DNA of 64,000 nt, from NCBI RefSeq assembly GCF_018336155.1, contig NZ_JAGYHF010000004.1:124001-188000 (forward strand), written 5' to 3'. This document shows, in pieces, positions 29,046 to 39,290 of the stretch (positions are counted from its first letter, which is position 1; every line of letters starts with the position of its first letter). The stretch is from Pseudomonas rustica. Lineage in GTDB: Bacteria; Pseudomonadota; Gammaproteobacteria; Pseudomonadales; Pseudomonadaceae. The translations under genes and the position numbers were made by a program. The notes beneath the pieces are model-generated. The model did not search any database, had not been told where the DNA came from, and was given only the letters and a program-made list of their open reading frames with translations.

Positions 29046-29410
29046 TTGGCGTCTCCGGTCTTGGCGTTTTTAAGCAGAAAATCCATGTACGGGCCGGACT
29101 CGGGGAACAGCGCTTTCTCGGTGTTGAACTGCTGCACCATCTGATCGTCCTTGCCCATGCTCAAATAGAGCAAGCCAAGGTGGGCGTGGTAACCCGGCGG
29201 CACGGCTTTGCCGGTAGAGCGGATCTTTTGCAGGTCACGTTCCAGCACTTCGGCCTGCGCTTCTTTCGGCTCTTCGCCTTTGAAGTATTCGTAGACCTGC
29301 GGTTGGTAATCTTCCCACTGGTACAGGGTTTTCGGGCCGGCACAACCGGCCAGCAAGGCACTGGCGGCCAGCGTCAGCGCCATCAGCGAGCGCGACAACG
29401 TCGAATTCAT
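29042..29410 (-). CDS. DUF4810 lipoprotein
   Basis: A 122-aa lipoprotein (from ATG 29410, GGAGCAACACCC just upstream) with lipobox LAGC near residue 22, then AGPKTLYQWEDYQPQVYEYFKGEEP, the DUF4810 start. The remainder is TPR-like helices (PGYHAHLGLLYLSMGKDDQMVQQFNTEKALFPESGPYMDFLL). It lies 32 bp downstream of the CsgG-type gene and overlaps DUF799 by 4 bp. Confidence 0.87.
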   Translation of the reverse strand: MNSTLSRSLMALTLAASALLAGCAGPKTLYQWEDYQPQVYEYFKGEEPKEAQAEVLERDLQKIRSTGKAVPPGYHAHLGLLYLSMGKDDQMVQQFNTEKALFPESGPYMDFLLKNAKTGDAK

Positions 29411-29442
29411 GGGTGTTGCTCCTTGCAATGAATGGGCGTCGA

Positions 29443-30129
29443 TCAGTTGCCCGGCTTCCAGGCACCGGCGTTCATGCCATCGACCAGACGATTGATCGCC
29501 TCGCGCATAGCCAGATCCAGTACTTTGCCGTTGAGGGTGGAGTCGTAAGCCGCGGTGCCACCGAAGCCGACGATTTCGCGGTTGGACAAGGCATACTCGC
29601 CAGCGCCTTGCGTCGAATACACCACTTCGGAAGTGCTGATGTTGACGATGTTCAGGTTGACCTTGGCGTACGCGATCTGGGTTTTGCCACGGCCAAGAAT
29701 GCCGAACAACTGGTGATCGCCGATCTCTTTGCGGCCGAACTCGGTAACGTCACCGGTGACCACGTAATCAGCACCCTTCAAGCGCTGGGCCTGGCCCTTG
29801 ATCGCCGCTTCCTGCTGGATCTCGCCCATGTTGTCGCGATCCAGCACGCTGAAGCGGTTGGTCTGCTGCAAGTGGGTGATCAGGATGGTTTTGGCCTGGC
29901 CGCCGAGACGATCGACGCCATCAGAGAAGATCCCGCGCATGTAGCTGGAGCGGTTGTCGAACTTGCCCACGGCCATCGGCACACGTACGCCAGTCCAGAC
30001 TTGAGAGGCGCTTTCAACCTTGGCCACTGGCAACGCGCGCGAGCTTTCGGTAGCGCAACCGGCAAGGGTACCGGCCAACGTGCCGAGCACGGCAATGGCA
30101 ACGCCTGAGACCAACATCCGGGAGATCAT
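29443..30129 (-). CDS. CsgG/HfaB-family outer-membrane lipoprotein
   Basis: A 228-aa protein from ATG 30129, with lipobox LAGC near residue 21. VPMAVGKFDNRSSYMRGIFSDGVDRLGGQAKTILITHLQQTNRFSVLDR and GADYVVTGDVTEFGRKE match the CsgG core, whose family forms curli-type secretion pores. There is no curli subunit gene nearby. With DUF4810 and DUF799 it forms a three-lipoprotein operon, probably a cell-envelope complex. An ATG further upstream (30207) lacks a signal peptide and is disfavoured. Confidence 0.87.
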   Translation of the reverse strand: MISRMLVSGVAIAVLGTLAGTLAGCATESSRALPVAKVESASQVWTGVRVPMAVGKFDNRSSYMRGIFSDGVDRLGGQAKTILITHLQQTNRFSVLDRDNMGEIQQEAAIKGQAQRLKGADYVVTGDVTEFGRKEIGDHQLFGILGRGKTQIAYAKVNLNIVNISTSEVVYSTQGAGEYALSNREIVGFGGTAAYDSTLNGKVLDLAMREAINRLVDGMNAGAWKPGN

Positions 30130-30272
30130 TCTCACTGAGTATTCCTTCTTGAAAAACGGTGTGTCCCGGCACGGCGACGTGGGGTGGGAGCTGAAAAGGG
30201 GCGGCATTATGACAAAGTGCCATCATTGCGAACAGATATTTTTGACGCCATCAATTTGACTGGCACGATGCC

Positions 30273-30463
30273 TGTAGGAGCAAGGCTTGCCCGCGAAGGC
30301 GGTGCGTCAGGCGATTCATTGATCGTTCCCACGCTCCGCGTGGGAATGCCGCTACGGACGCTCCGCGTCCCCTGTGACGCGGAGCGTCACGGGAGGCGTT
30401 ACCACGCAGAGCGTGGGAACGATCAGATAAATCGCCTTCGCGAGCAAGCTCAGCTCCTACAGG
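30273..30463. repeat. Nested REP elements (GATCGTTC class inside GTAGGAGCAAGGC class)
   Basis: The outer arms are TGTAGGAGCAAGGCTTGCCC (from 30273) and the inverse ending GCTCCTACAG (to 30463). The inner GATCGTTCCCACGCTCCGCG hairpin spans 30321-30424 with an internal GACGCGGAGCGTC stem. This is the second nested case in 2 kb. It fills the space between dnaE2 and the CsgG operon. Confidence 0.88.
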
Positions 30464-30488
30464 ATTGTGGTGCAGCTGAAAGGAGACG

Positions 30489-33400
30489 TCAGTGGAAATC
30501 GCGGCTTTGCACGCGGATGCCATTGAGCAATGGGCTGAGGTCGCTCAGGCGTCCGGCAATCAAATGGCGGACTTCGCCTTGGCGCTCCCAGCGGCCATCC
30601 ACCTTGAGCAGTTGCGAACCGACCAGCACCTGCCGTTGACGCTCAGCCAAGTCGCGCCAGACCACCACGTTGACGTTGCCGAACTCATCTTCCAGGGTCA
30701 CGAAGGTCACGCCACTGGCGGTACCCGGTCGTTGCCGCCCGGTGACCAGTCCGGCAACGCTCACCGGCCGGCCATGCTCGACATCGAGCAACTCCTGCGA
30801 ACTGCGGCAGCGAAGTGCCTTCAATTCACCGCGCAACAGCGCCAGAGGATGCGGGCCCAACGTGGTGCCAATCGTCGTGTAGTCCGCGTGCAAATCCTCA
30901 CCGACACTCGGCTTGGGCAGCACTACATCAGGCTCTTCCTGGTTCGGCAAGCCGGCAAATAATCCCAGTTGTTTCTGCACCCCGGCGACTTCCCAACGCG
31001 CCCGATGCCGGTGCCCAGCCAGGCCGCGCAACGCGCCGGAATCCGCCAACAACGCCTGCGCCCGACTGTCGAGCGCGGCCCGTTCGCCGAGGTCGGCGAT
31101 GTCGGCAAATATCCCGCGCGAGCGTGCAGCTTCAATGCGCCGGGCATCGTCTTCGCGAAAGCCCTTGATCATGCGCAGGCCCATGCGGATCGCCGGTTGT
31201 GCCCCGGAAATCGGTTCCAGGCTGCAATCCCAATCGCTGGCGCGCACATCGACCGGGCGAATCTGCAAATGATGCCGGCGTGCGTCTTGCAGAATCTGAT
31301 CGGGGCTGTAAAAACCCATCGGCCAGCTGTTGATCAGCGCGCAGGCGAACGCCGCCGGTTCGTGGCACTTGAGCCAGCAACTGGCGTAGGTCAGCAAGGC
31401 AAAACTGGCGGCGTGGGACTCAGGGAAACCGTAACTGCCGAAGCCTTTGATCTGCTCGAAAATCTGTGCAGCGAACTCCGGCGTGTAGCCGTTTTTCTTC
31501 ATGCCGGCGGCCAGTCGTTCCTTGTGCGGTTCGAGTCCGCCGTGACGTTTCCACGCGGCCATCGAACGGCGCAACTGATCCGCCTCACCGGGGCTGTAAT
31601 CGGCGGCAACGATGGCGATCTGCATCACCTGTTCCTGAAATAGCGGCACGCCGAGGGTGCGTTTGAGCACCACCTCCAGCTCCGGCGACGGGTAGGTTTC
31701 CTCTTCTTCCTTGTTTCGTCGGCGCAGGTACGGGTGCACCATGCCACCCTGAATCGGCCCCGGTCGGACGATGGCGACCTCGATCACCAGATCGTAGAAC
31801 GTCGCCGGTTTCAGGCGCGGCAGCATCGACATCTGCGCCCGCGACTCGATCTGGAACACGCCAACGGTGTCGGCGCGGCTGATCATTTCGTAGGTCGGTT
31901 TGTCTTCGGAAGGAATCGTCGCCAGGCTCAAATCCTGATTGCGATGCCGACGCAGCAGGTCGAAGCAGCGACGAATCGCACTGAGCATGCCGAGGGCAAG
32001 AATATCCACTTTGAGCAGGCCGACCGCGTCGAGGTCGTCCTTGTCCCACTGAATGATCGTGCGGTCGGCCATCGCCGCATTTTCGACCGGCACCAGCATG
32101 CTCAGCGGTTGCTCGGAAATCACGAACCCGCCGGGGTGCTGCGACAGGTGCCGGGGGAAACCGATCAATTGGCCGGTCAGGCTCAACACTCGCCGCAGTA
32201 CCGGGCTGTCAGGGTCGAAGCCGCCCTCAAGCAAACGCTCCAGCGGTGGCGTTTCGTCGCTCCAGTGGCCGCAACAATCGGCCAGCGCGTTGATCTGATC
32301 CGGTGGCAGGCCCAAGGCCTTGGCCACGTCGCGTACGGCACCGGCCGCGTGATAGGTGCTGACCACCGCCGTCAGCGCCGCACGATGACGGCCATAACGG
32401 CGAAACACGTATTGCAGGACTTCTTCGCGGCGTTCGTGCTCGAAGTCGACGTCGATGTCCGGCGGCTCGTTGCGCTCTTTTGACATGAACCGCTCGAACA
32501 GCAACGTGGTGTGATCCGGATTAATCTCGGTGATGCCCAAGGCAAAACACACCGCCGAGTTGGCCGCCGAGCCACGCCCCTGGCAGAGAATCTGTTGCTC
32601 ACGGGCAAAGCGCACCACGTCGTGCACGGTGAGGAAGTAGCTTTCATAGCCAAGTTCGGCGATCAGCTGCAATTCCTTGTTGATCTGCCGCAACACCTTG
32701 AAGGGCGCGCCCTTCTTCCAACGCCAGGCGATGCCCTCTTTCGTCAGTTGTCGCAGCCAGGAACTGGCGCTGTGCCCCTCCGGCACCAACTCTTTCGGGT
32801 ACTGATAACGCAACTCGCCGAGATCGAAAGTGCAGCGCCGGGCCAGAGTCACCGACGCCTCCAGCAGTGCTGGCGGATACAGTTCGCGCAACACCTCAAC
32901 ACTGCGCAAATGCCGCTCGCCATTGGGATGCAGGCGCAACCCGGCCTCGGCCACCGGCACGTGATGACGGATCGCGGTCATGGTGTCCTGCAAGGCGCGC
33001 CGACCACGGGCGTGCATGTGCACATCACCGCTGGCCACGGCGGGAATCTGCAGTTCGCCGGCCAGACTCAACAACCTCGCCAGACGCTGTTGATCGTCCT
33101 GGCCACGATGCAACTGCACCGCCAGCCACAGGCGCTCGCCGAACGTCTGCTTCAGCCAGCGGCCCTCTTCCACGTCATCCAGCGAGTCCGGCACCCACAA
33201 CACCAGCAACCCCGGCGGCGGCTCGCTGAAATCTTCGCGCAGTACCTGATACTGACCTTTCTGGGTACGCCGCCGGGCACGGGTGATCAAGCCGCACAGC
33301 GCCTGATAACCGGCGAGACTCTCCACCAGCAACACCAGTTTCGGGCCGTTTTCGATGCGCACTTCACTGCCGATAATCAGCGGCAGCTCAACCGATTTCG

Positions 33401-33566
33401 CCGCTTGCCAGGCCCGAACAATCCCGGCCAGCGTGCATTCATCGGTGATCGCCAGCGCCTGATAGCCGTGTTTTTTTGCCCGTTGAAACAGCTCAAGGGC
33501 ACTGGAGGCACCGCGCTGGAAACTGAAGTTCGACAGGCAGTGCAATTCGGCATAGCCGTCATTCAT
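30489..33566 (-). CDS. dnaE2: Error-prone DNA polymerase DnaE2 (ImuC)
   Basis: A 1025-aa C-family polymerase, the usual DnaE2 size. An N-terminal PHP domain ([17 protein letters not shown]) comes first. The palm has the catalytic [16 protein letters not shown]. The later NEHx-type and OB regions follow ([28 protein letters not shown] near the C-terminus). The ATG at 33566 overlaps the imuB stop (ATGA), favouring it over an in-frame ATG at 33587. DnaE2 with ImuA and ImuB carries out SOS-induced mutagenic lesion bypass. It is the last gene of the lexA2 operon. Confidence 0.95.
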   Translation of the reverse strand: MNDGYAELHCLSNFSFQRGASSALELFQRAKKHGYQALAITDECTLAGIVRAWQAAKSVELPLIIGSEVRIENGPKLVLLVESLAGYQALCGLITRARRRTQKGQYQVLREDFSEPPPGLLVLWVPDSLDDVEEGRWLKQTFGERLWLAVQLHRGQDDQQRLARLLSLAGELQIPAVASGDVHMHARGRRALQDTMTAIRHHVPVAEAGLRLHPNGERHLRSVEVLRELYPPALLEASVTLARRCTFDLGELRYQYPKELVPEGHSASSWLRQLTKEGIAWRWKKGAPFKVLRQINKELQLIAELGYESYFLTVHDVVRFAREQQILCQGRGSAANSAVCFALGITEINPDHTTLLFERFMSKERNEPPDIDVDFEHERREEVLQYVFRRYGRHRAALTAVVSTYHAAGAVRDVAKALGLPPDQINALADCCGHWSDETPPLERLLEGGFDPDSPVLRRVLSLTGQLIGFPRHLSQHPGGFVISEQPLSMLVPVENAAMADRTIIQWDKDDLDAVGLLKVDILALGMLSAIRRCFDLLRRHRNQDLSLATIPSEDKPTYEMISRADTVGVFQIESRAQMSMLPRLKPATFYDLVIEVAIVRPGPIQGGMVHPYLRRRNKEEEETYPSPELEVVLKRTLGVPLFQEQVMQIAIVAADYSPGEADQLRRSMAAWKRHGGLEPHKERLAAGMKKNGYTPEFAAQIFEQIKGFGSYGFPESHAASFALLTYASCWLKCHEPAAFACALINSWPMGFYSPDQILQDARRHHLQIRPVDVRASDWDCSLEPISGAQPAIRMGLRMIKGFREDDARRIEAARSRGIFADIADLGERAALDSRAQALLADSGALRGLAGHRHRARWEVAGVQKQLGLFAGLPNQEEPDVVLPKPSVGEDLHADYTTIGTTLGPHPLALLRGELKALRCRSSQELLDVEHGRPVSVAGLVTGRQRPGTASGVTFVTLEDEFGNVNVVVWRDLAERQRQVLVGSQLLKVDGRWERQGEVRHLIAGRLSDLSPLLNGIRVQSRDFH

Positions 33567-34978
33567 GCGAACCAGCCTTGCAGCCACAACGGCCCGCCCT
33601 CACCCACCGCGCGATACGCCCAGCCTTGCTGACCGGCGCGGTTCTGGATCAGGTAATAATCGCGGCGTACATCGTCACCGTCCCACCAGCCGGATTCGAT
33701 GCGCTCCGGGCCCATGAGGATCCGCGCCGAACCTTGCGGCACACTCAGCGGCTCACCGAGCAACCAGCCCGGACGGTGCACGCCGGGCAACACGGCGCAG
33801 CGCTGTTTATCGACGCCGTGCTGCCAAGCGCACTCCGGTCGATGATCAGCCTGAAAGCGCAAACCCTGCACCGCGTCATCACCCAGACGCGCGCGCAGGC
33901 GTTCGCGCAACTGCTCCCACGGCAGCGTCTGCTGCGGGCGGTCATCGAACAGCTCCTGAAACTGCGGGACGAAACTCGGCAGATCTTCGGCGCGCAGACG
34001 AAAGCCGCGCACCGGCGCCTCGACCTGCACTTGCTCCAGTCGCCCACGGGCCAGTTCGAAAAGCATCGCCGGATCACGTTCGGCGCTGAGCAGGCCGACT
34101 TTGATCACGGTGTCCGGCAGCCCGGCATGTTCCAGATGCAGATCAAAACGCTGCACGCCGCTGTCACGCCCACAAAGGAACGCCGACAGGTCACCGGTCA
34201 AACGCCGTAACGGGAACAACAAGGCCTGATGCGATTGCACGTCGAAGTTGAGTTCGATGCGCACGTCAAAACGATCCGGCGGCAGGTAAAACTCCAGCGC
34301 CAGTGGTCGTGCACCGAACAAGGTGTCGAGGTGTTTAAGCATCTGCGCTTCGAAACGCCGGGCCAGCGCCTGACGCGGCAGGCTCTGCACCTGACTGAGG
34401 TTGCGCAGGCCCATGCGCGACAACGCCGTGGCCACGCCCGGTTCCAGACCGACGCGGTCAACGGGCAACTGGCCGAGGTGATGCTGCAAAGCTTCGCCGT
34501 CGGGCACCACTAAACCGTCGTAAGCATTTGCCAGCACTCGCGCGGCCACCGGGTTGGGGGCGGCGACGATGCGATGGCGGAAACCCAACTCGGTCAGTTC
34601 CTTGCGCAAACGCGCTTCTAACTGCGCCCAGGAACCAAACAAACCAAGGCTGGACTCGATCTCGAACACCACGGTGCGCGGGTAATGCACGCTGACCTGC
34701 GCGCTGAAACCGTAAGCCCACGCCGCGAGAAACTGCTGCCAGTGTTCGACTTCGGCGGCCTCGTAATCAGCGGTGGCAAAACCTTTGCTCATCGCCTGAG
34801 CGGCGGTCATCGACTGACCGGAGCGTAAACCAAGTTTGCGCGCGGCCGGGTTGACTGCTTGCAGCACCCGCCGCTGAGCCGGGCCGCTGAGCAGCACCAA
34901 TGGCTCATCGGGATCAGGACGCTGACGCAGCACCGCGTCCAAGGCCAATTGCGGAAAAAGAATACAGACCCAGCGCAT
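33563..34978 (-). CDS. imuB: ImuB, inactive Y-family polymerase-like subunit
   Basis: A 471-aa protein starting [21 protein letters not shown], with GAGGTCAGC upstream. The Y-family fold is recognisable, but the usual first catalytic Asp segment (VDMDxFYA) is replaced by LFPQLALDA, as in other ImuB proteins, so it is not expected to polymerise. ImuB connects DnaE2 with the sliding clamp; [12 protein letters not shown] may lie near the clamp-binding region. It starts 7 bp after imuA. Confidence 0.93.
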   Translation of the reverse strand: MRWVCILFPQLALDAVLRQRPDPDEPLVLLSGPAQRRVLQAVNPAARKLGLRSGQSMTAAQAMSKGFATADYEAAEVEHWQQFLAAWAYGFSAQVSVHYPRTVVFEIESSLGLFGSWAQLEARLRKELTELGFRHRIVAAPNPVAARVLANAYDGLVVPDGEALQHHLGQLPVDRVGLEPGVATALSRMGLRNLSQVQSLPRQALARRFEAQMLKHLDTLFGARPLALEFYLPPDRFDVRIELNFDVQSHQALLFPLRRLTGDLSAFLCGRDSGVQRFDLHLEHAGLPDTVIKVGLLSAERDPAMLFELARGRLEQVQVEAPVRGFRLRAEDLPSFVPQFQELFDDRPQQTLPWEQLRERLRARLGDDAVQGLRFQADHRPECAWQHGVDKQRCAVLPGVHRPGWLLGEPLSVPQGSARILMGPERIESGWWDGDDVRRDYYLIQNRAGQQGWAYRAVGEGGPLWLQGWFA

Positions 34979-34985
34979 GCTGACC

Positions 34986-35603
34986 TCAATGACCCACGGC
35001 AAAGGCAATCGGCGTCGTACGCGCCAAGCCGCCACGGCACTTGAGCACGCGCAATTGTGCGGGTTTCGCGTCGATGGCGATGCGCAACGCCGCCGGTGAC
35101 GGGTTGACCGCTTCGCTCAATGGACGCCAAGCGAATGCGAGGGTCTGACCGGTTTCCGCCGCCACCTGCAAACGCCGCAACGCACGATCATCGGCCTTGT
35201 GCGGCCAACATAGCACCGCGCCACAACTGCCCGAACGCAAACACTGTTCCGCCGCCCACAAGGCATCGCGCTCACTGGCCTGAATCACTGACAACTGGCG
35301 CAGATCGACCCCGGCGTTTTCCCACGCCTGCGGATACGGCACGAACGGCGGCGCCACCAGCACAATGCGCTCACCCGCCGCCGACAATCGCGCCAGCGTC
35401 GGCCAGACCAGTTGCAGTTCGCCGACACCGGGGCCGGCCAGGAGGATTTCGCTCAGCGCCGCTTCCGGCCAGCCACCGCTGGGCAGTGCCGCGTCCAGCG
35501 CGGCGTGTCCGGTCGGTTGCGGGCTGGCCGCCGGTGGCGCAGGCCGGCCCTTCCAGACCTGGCCGCCATTGAACAGCGTATCCAACGCAACGACAGCGCC
35601 CAT
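34986..35603 (-). CDS. imuA: ImuA (SulA/RecA-like) translesion synthesis factor
   Basis: A 205-aa protein with RecA-like layout: an early GHAALDAALPSGGWPEAALSEILLAGPGVGELQLVWPTLARLSAAGERIVLVAPPFVPYPQAW, then an internal WPHKADDRALRRLQVAAETGQTLAFAWRP. These are ImuA features. It follows lexA2 with a shared base (lexA2 stop at 35603), so the cassette is tightly coupled. It acts with ImuB and DnaE2 in damage-induced mutagenesis. Confidence 0.92.
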   Translation of the reverse strand: MGAVVALDTLFNGGQVWKGRPAPPAASPQPTGHAALDAALPSGGWPEAALSEILLAGPGVGELQLVWPTLARLSAAGERIVLVAPPFVPYPQAWENAGVDLRQLSVIQASERDALWAAEQCLRSGSCGAVLCWPHKADDRALRRLQVAAETGQTLAFAWRPLSEAVNPSPAALRIAIDAKPAQLRVLKCRGGLARTTPIAFAVGH

Positions 35604-36220
35604 CAGCCTTGCCTCACCAGACCGCAGAACACCCCTTCGATGGCCAGATCCTGATCGTCGCGCACGACAATCGGCCGATACGCCGGGTTGCGCGGCAACA
35701 AGCGCACTTCATCGCCAACCCGTTCGAAGCGTTTGATGGTGACTTCACCGTCGAGCCGCGCCACGACGATCTGGCCGTTGAGCGCTTCGGAATTACGCCG
35801 CACGCCAACCAGATCACCGTCGAGAATGCCATCCTCGATCATCGAATCGCCCTGCACCCGCAGCATGTAATCGGGTGTGCGCGAGAACAGCGCCGGGTCG
35901 AGCATCAAACGGCTATGGATCTCGGCATCGGCGCCGATTGGCGCACCGGCAGCGACGCGGCCGAGCACGGGAATGTCTAGCAGTTCGGGGCGCGGCGGCT
36001 GACCGAGCAAACGAATGCCCCGGGCCTGATTGGGATTGACCTCGATAAAACCGGCTTCGGTCAGCGCGAGCACGTGCTTGCGCGCCACGCTGCGCGAGGC
36101 AAAACCAAAAGCCTCGCTGATTTCAGCGAGGCTTGGGGGCTGACCGTGTTCGGCAATTCGATCGCGGATAAAGGTCAGGATGGCGGTACGGCGGGGAGTG
36201 AGGTTCGTCATGGAGTACAT
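35603..36220 (-). CDS. lexA2: LexA2, second SOS repressor
   Basis: A 205-aa LexA. The N-terminal winged helix has RRTAILTFIRDRIAEHGQPPSLAEISEAFGFASRSVARKHV. The self-cleavage Ala-Gly is in GRVAAGAPIG. Catalytic Ser is in VQGDSMIEDG and Lys in VTIKRFER. ATG 36220 with AAAAGAG upstream gives MYSMTNL; ATG 36211 is also possible. It heads the lexA2-imuA-imuB-dnaE2 operon and is expected to repress it until RecA stimulates cleavage after DNA damage. Its operator overlaps the start codon. Confidence 0.93.
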   Translation of the reverse strand: MYSMTNLTPRRTAILTFIRDRIAEHGQPPSLAEISEAFGFASRSVARKHVLALTEAGFIEVNPNQARGIRLLGQPPRPELLDIPVLGRVAAGAPIGADAEIHSRLMLDPALFSRTPDYMLRVQGDSMIEDGILDGDLVGVRRNSEALNGQIVVARLDGEVTIKRFERVGDEVRLLPRNPAYRPIVVRDDQDLAIEGVFCGLVRQG

Positions 36221-36227
36221 TTGTACT
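36214..36227. promoter_or_regulatory. LexA2-type SOS box
   Basis: AGTACATTTGTACT is a perfect palindrome of GTAC half-sites spaced by four bases, the type described for Pseudomonas LexA2. It overlaps the ATG at 36220 and its ribosome-binding region, so repressor binding could block both transcription and start-site use. Confidence 0.85.
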
Positions 36228-36275
36228 CTTTTGGCTTTTTCCTGACAAGCGCCGCAGGTCGGCCCACCCCACGTT

Positions 36276-36377
36276 GATCGTTCCCACGCTCCGCGTGGGA
36301 ATGCAGCCTGTGACGCTCCGCGTCACTGGACGCAGAGCGTCCCCAGAGGCATTCCCACGCAGAGCGTGGGAACGATC
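36276..36377. repeat. REP hairpin, GATCGTTCCCACGC class
   Basis: The arms GATCGTTCCCACGCTCCGCG and its inverse end at 36377. The centre has paired GTGACGCTCCGCGTCAC and GACGCAGAGCGTC stems. It stands between lexA2 and the end of the LysR gene, whose stop is 3 bp away. Confidence 0.88.
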
Positions 36378-36379
36378 AG

Positions 36380-37297
36380 TCAGCTTAAGCCACGTTCGGC
36401 TAGGAATTCGGCGATGTAATCAATGAAGGCGACAACCTTCGCCGTTGCCCGCCGATGGCTCGGGTACACCGCCAGAATGTGCGGGCCAAAGGTGTCCGGA
36501 TCGATTTCGTAATCAGCCATGACCCGCACCAGTCGCCCGTCGGCGATATACGGCGCGGCGCTCCACAGCGGCGTGTGCAGCAATCCTCGTCCGGCCAACG
36601 CACTGGCCAGCAACAAATCGTAATTGTCACTGCGCAACAACGGCGCGGTGGGTTGCGCCAGACTCAAACGCTGGCCGTCACGCTCGGCCCACCAGAATTC
36701 GCGACTGAGCAACGGATGCTGATAAAGCAGCCATTCATGTTGTTCAAGGGTTTGCGGATTCACCGGCAAGCCCTTGCGCGCCAGATACTCGGGGCTGCCG
36801 CACAGGGCTAGGCGATTGCTGCCCACCACCCGCGCAATCAGCCCCGGCAAATCATCGTGCCCCTCGCGCAACGCCAGGTCATAACCACTTTCCAGCAGAT
36901 TGACGAACGCGTCACACAAATCCACTTGCAGGCTGATTTGCGGGTATTGCTGCAAAAAGCCGTCACACACTTGATCGAGAAACGCCCGCCCATAGGCCAG
37001 CGGCGCGGTGATTTTCAGGCTGCCGCGCAAGCCGTGCTGCAACTGCTCGATTTCTTCACTGGCCTCGTCGAGGCGCTGCAACACCAGTCGCGCGGTTTCC
37101 AGGTACACCCGGCCGATTTCCGTGAGCAGAATCCGCCGCGTGCTGCGCTCGAACAGCCGCGCGCCCAGCTCCGACTCCAGATGATTGACCGCTTTGGTCA
37201 GCGCCGACGGGGTCTTGCCCAACTGCTCGGCGGCGCGGCTGAAACTCCCGAGCTGCGCGGTGACTACGAACATCTTTAATGCGCCCAACTTGTCCAT
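36380..37297 (-). CDS. LysR-family transcriptional regulator
   Basis: A 305-aa LysR protein: winged helix MDKLGALKMFVVTAQLGSFSRAAEQLGKTPSALTKAVNHLESELGARLFERSTRRILLTEIG, then the effector domain. The ATG 37297 start fits the family, with GGAAAAAGC upstream. Sequence farther upstream in frame is noncoding. It is divergent from the exported amidohydrolase gene at 37401, its probable target, with a perfect palindrome between them. Inducer unknown. Confidence 0.92.
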   Translation of the reverse strand: MDKLGALKMFVVTAQLGSFSRAAEQLGKTPSALTKAVNHLESELGARLFERSTRRILLTEIGRVYLETARLVLQRLDEASEEIEQLQHGLRGSLKITAPLAYGRAFLDQVCDGFLQQYPQISLQVDLCDAFVNLLESGYDLALREGHDDLPGLIARVVGSNRLALCGSPEYLARKGLPVNPQTLEQHEWLLYQHPLLSREFWWAERDGQRLSLAQPTAPLLRSDNYDLLLASALAGRGLLHTPLWSAAPYIADGRLVRVMADYEIDPDTFGPHILAVYPSHRRATAKVVAFIDYIAEFLAERGLS

Positions 37298-37341
37298 GCT
37301 TTTTCCATTCAGGCAAAAACGTTTTTCGTGAGGGAGGCGTT

Positions 37342-37358
37342 CTGTCAGCCGCTGACAG
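37342..37358. promoter_or_regulatory. Palindrome between divergent LysR and amidohydrolase genes
   Basis: CTGTCAG-CCG-CTGACAG is a perfect inverted repeat with 7-base arms, 45 bp from the LysR start and 43 bp from the amidohydrolase start. Its place suits a LysR or other regulator site controlling both genes, although it lacks the classic T-N11-A motif. Confidence 0.45.
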
Positions 37359-37400
37359 CCACTAATCTCGCCATCAGACGCAATAACAAGGAAATCTTCA

Positions 37401-39143
37401 ATGAAAAGATTCATCCCGAGTCTGTTGGTAGTCGCTGTAAGTTTTGCCTCGATGGAAGCCATGGCCGCCCCTGATCTGATCCTGCTCAACGGCAAGATTT
37501 TCACCGCCGACCGCGCGCAACCCAAGGTGCAGGCCCTCGCCGTAGAGAACGGTAAAGTGCTGAAGGTCGGTACCGACGCGCAAATCAAAGCCCTGATCGA
37601 ACCCGGCACCCAAGTCATCGACCTCAAGGGCAAAGCGTTGATGCCCGGCCTGATCGACAGCCATTCCCACGCAATTTTCGGTGGGTTGGAAATGACTTCG
37701 GCGAACATGGAAGACGAAGTCGTCGACCTCGACGAACTGCAAAAGCGTCTGCGTGACTGGCGTGAAGACGGCAAGGCCAAACATGGCGATGTGCTGAGCA
37801 TTGCCGGGATGAGTTCGGTTTATTGGGCGAAAGCCGAGGCCTTGGGCAAAACCTTCAACAGCGGCGAATGGGCCGATGTGCCGGTGGTGTTTATCGGCAG
37901 CGATCACCACACGGCGTGGGCCAACAACGTCATGCTCAAGCGCGCCGGGATTGATGCGGCCCTGCTGAAGACCCTGCCCGACGCGGAAAAAGACACCATC
38001 GGCAAATTGGCCAGCGGCGAACCGAACGGCTTTGTGGTCGATGCCGGTTGGGATCGGGTCGCCTCGAAAATGCCGGTGCCAAGCCCCGCCGACATGTTGA
38101 AGGCCGCAAAATCAGCGGTGCGCTACAACAACAGCCTCGGCATCACCGCGTGGATGGATCCGGCCGCCAACGCCGCACCGGGCGAAGCGGTGTTCGCGCT
38201 CAAACCCACCGAAAAAACCGTCGGCGTGCTGCCGGCTTATAAAGCGCTATCGGAAAGTGGCGACATGAGCGTGCACGTCGCGGCGCTGCTGGTGGCCAAT
38301 CCGAAAAGCGTGCCCGCCGATCTCGATACGCTGGACAAGGTGCGCCAGCAATTTCAGGGCATTCCCAACCTGACCCTGCCTGGCATCAAGATCTTCGCCG
38401 ATGGCGTGATCGAGTTCCCGGCGCAAAGCGCGGCGATGATCGACCCGTACAGCAACTCGCACAAACAGGGCGAACTGCTGATCGATCCGCAGCACTTCGG
38501 CGAACTGGTCAGCGCCATCGACCAACGTGGCTGGCTGGTGCACATCCACGCCATCGGCGACCGCGCGGTACGTGAATCGCTGAACGGCATCGCCCAGGCA
38601 CGCAAGGATCGCCAGAGCGGCGTAACTCACTCGATCACTCACCTGCAAATGGTCAACCCGAAAGAGTTCGCCCGTTTCAAACCGCTCAACGTCATCGCTT
38701 CGATGCAGTTGCTGTGGGCCAGCGCCGACGACTACACCACCGACATGATCAAGCCCTACGTCAGCGCCCTCGCCTTCCGCTATCAGTACCCGGCGCATTC
38801 GCTGCTGAAACAAGGCGCGACAATTGCCGGCGCCAGTGACTGGCCGGTGTCGACGCCGAACCCGTTCAACGCCATGGCGCAGGCGATCACCCGCGTCGGC
38901 CCGTTGGGCGTGCTCAATGCTGATGAGCGTCTGGATCGAGACACCATGTTCTACGCCTACACCGTCAATGCGGCGCGCACGATTGGCCTGGAGAAACAGA
39001 TCGGCTCGCTGACGCCGGGCAAGCAAGCGGACTTTATCGTCCTCGACCGCGACGTGTTCAGCGTCGACAACAAAGCCCTGCATGACACCCAGGTGTTGCA
39101 GACCTGGTTCGGCGGCCGTCAGGTCTACACCGCCACCCAATAA
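37401..39143 (+). CDS. Exported amidohydrolase, YtcJ-like (amidohydrolase 3 family)
   Basis: A 580-aa protein with a signal peptide (MKRFIPSLLVVAVSFASMEAMA, cleavage after residue ~22). PDLILLNGKIFTADRAQPKVQALAVENGKVLKVG starts the amidohydrolase fold; the metal motif is GLIDSHSHAIFGG. Later motifs are WLVHIHAIGDRAVRESL, GVTHSITHLQMV and ASDWPVSTPNPF. These match YtcJ/N-substituted formamide deformylase-like enzymes. Its periplasmic location is inferred from the signal. It is divergent from the LysR gene. Substrate unknown. Confidence 0.88.
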   Translation: MKRFIPSLLVVAVSFASMEAMAAPDLILLNGKIFTADRAQPKVQALAVENGKVLKVGTDAQIKALIEPGTQVIDLKGKALMPGLIDSHSHAIFGGLEMTSANMEDEVVDLDELQKRLRDWREDGKAKHGDVLSIAGMSSVYWAKAEALGKTFNSGEWADVPVVFIGSDHHTAWANNVMLKRAGIDAALLKTLPDAEKDTIGKLASGEPNGFVVDAGWDRVASKMPVPSPADMLKAAKSAVRYNNSLGITAWMDPAANAAPGEAVFALKPTEKTVGVLPAYKALSESGDMSVHVAALLVANPKSVPADLDTLDKVRQQFQGIPNLTLPGIKIFADGVIEFPAQSAAMIDPYSNSHKQGELLIDPQHFGELVSAIDQRGWLVHIHAIGDRAVRESLNGIAQARKDRQSGVTHSITHLQMVNPKEFARFKPLNVIASMQLLWASADDYTTDMIKPYVSALAFRYQYPAHSLLKQGATIAGASDWPVSTPNPFNAMAQAITRVGPLGVLNADERLDRDTMFYAYTVNAARTIGLEKQIGSLTPGKQADFIVLDRDVFSVDNKALHDTQVLQTWFGGRQVYTATQ

Positions 39144-39160
39144 CAACAAAATCTCCCCCA

Positions 39161-39245
39161 TGTAGGAGCTGCCGAAGGCTGCGATCTTTTGACTTTGATT
39201 TAAAAAACCAAGATCAAAAGATCGCAGCCATCGGCAGCTCCTACA
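39161..39245. repeat. REP hairpin, GTAGGAGCTGCC class
   Basis: TGTAGGAGCTGCCGAAGGCT at the left is mirrored at the right by a copy ending CGGCAGCTCCTACA (one mismatch). The A/T-rich inner part holds a further short GATCTTTTGA/TCAAAAGATC stem. It lies between two co-directional genes. Confidence 0.88.
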
Positions 39246-39290
39246 GGTTTCTCTTTCTGCCCAACAATAATCACAACATCGGGACTTCAC

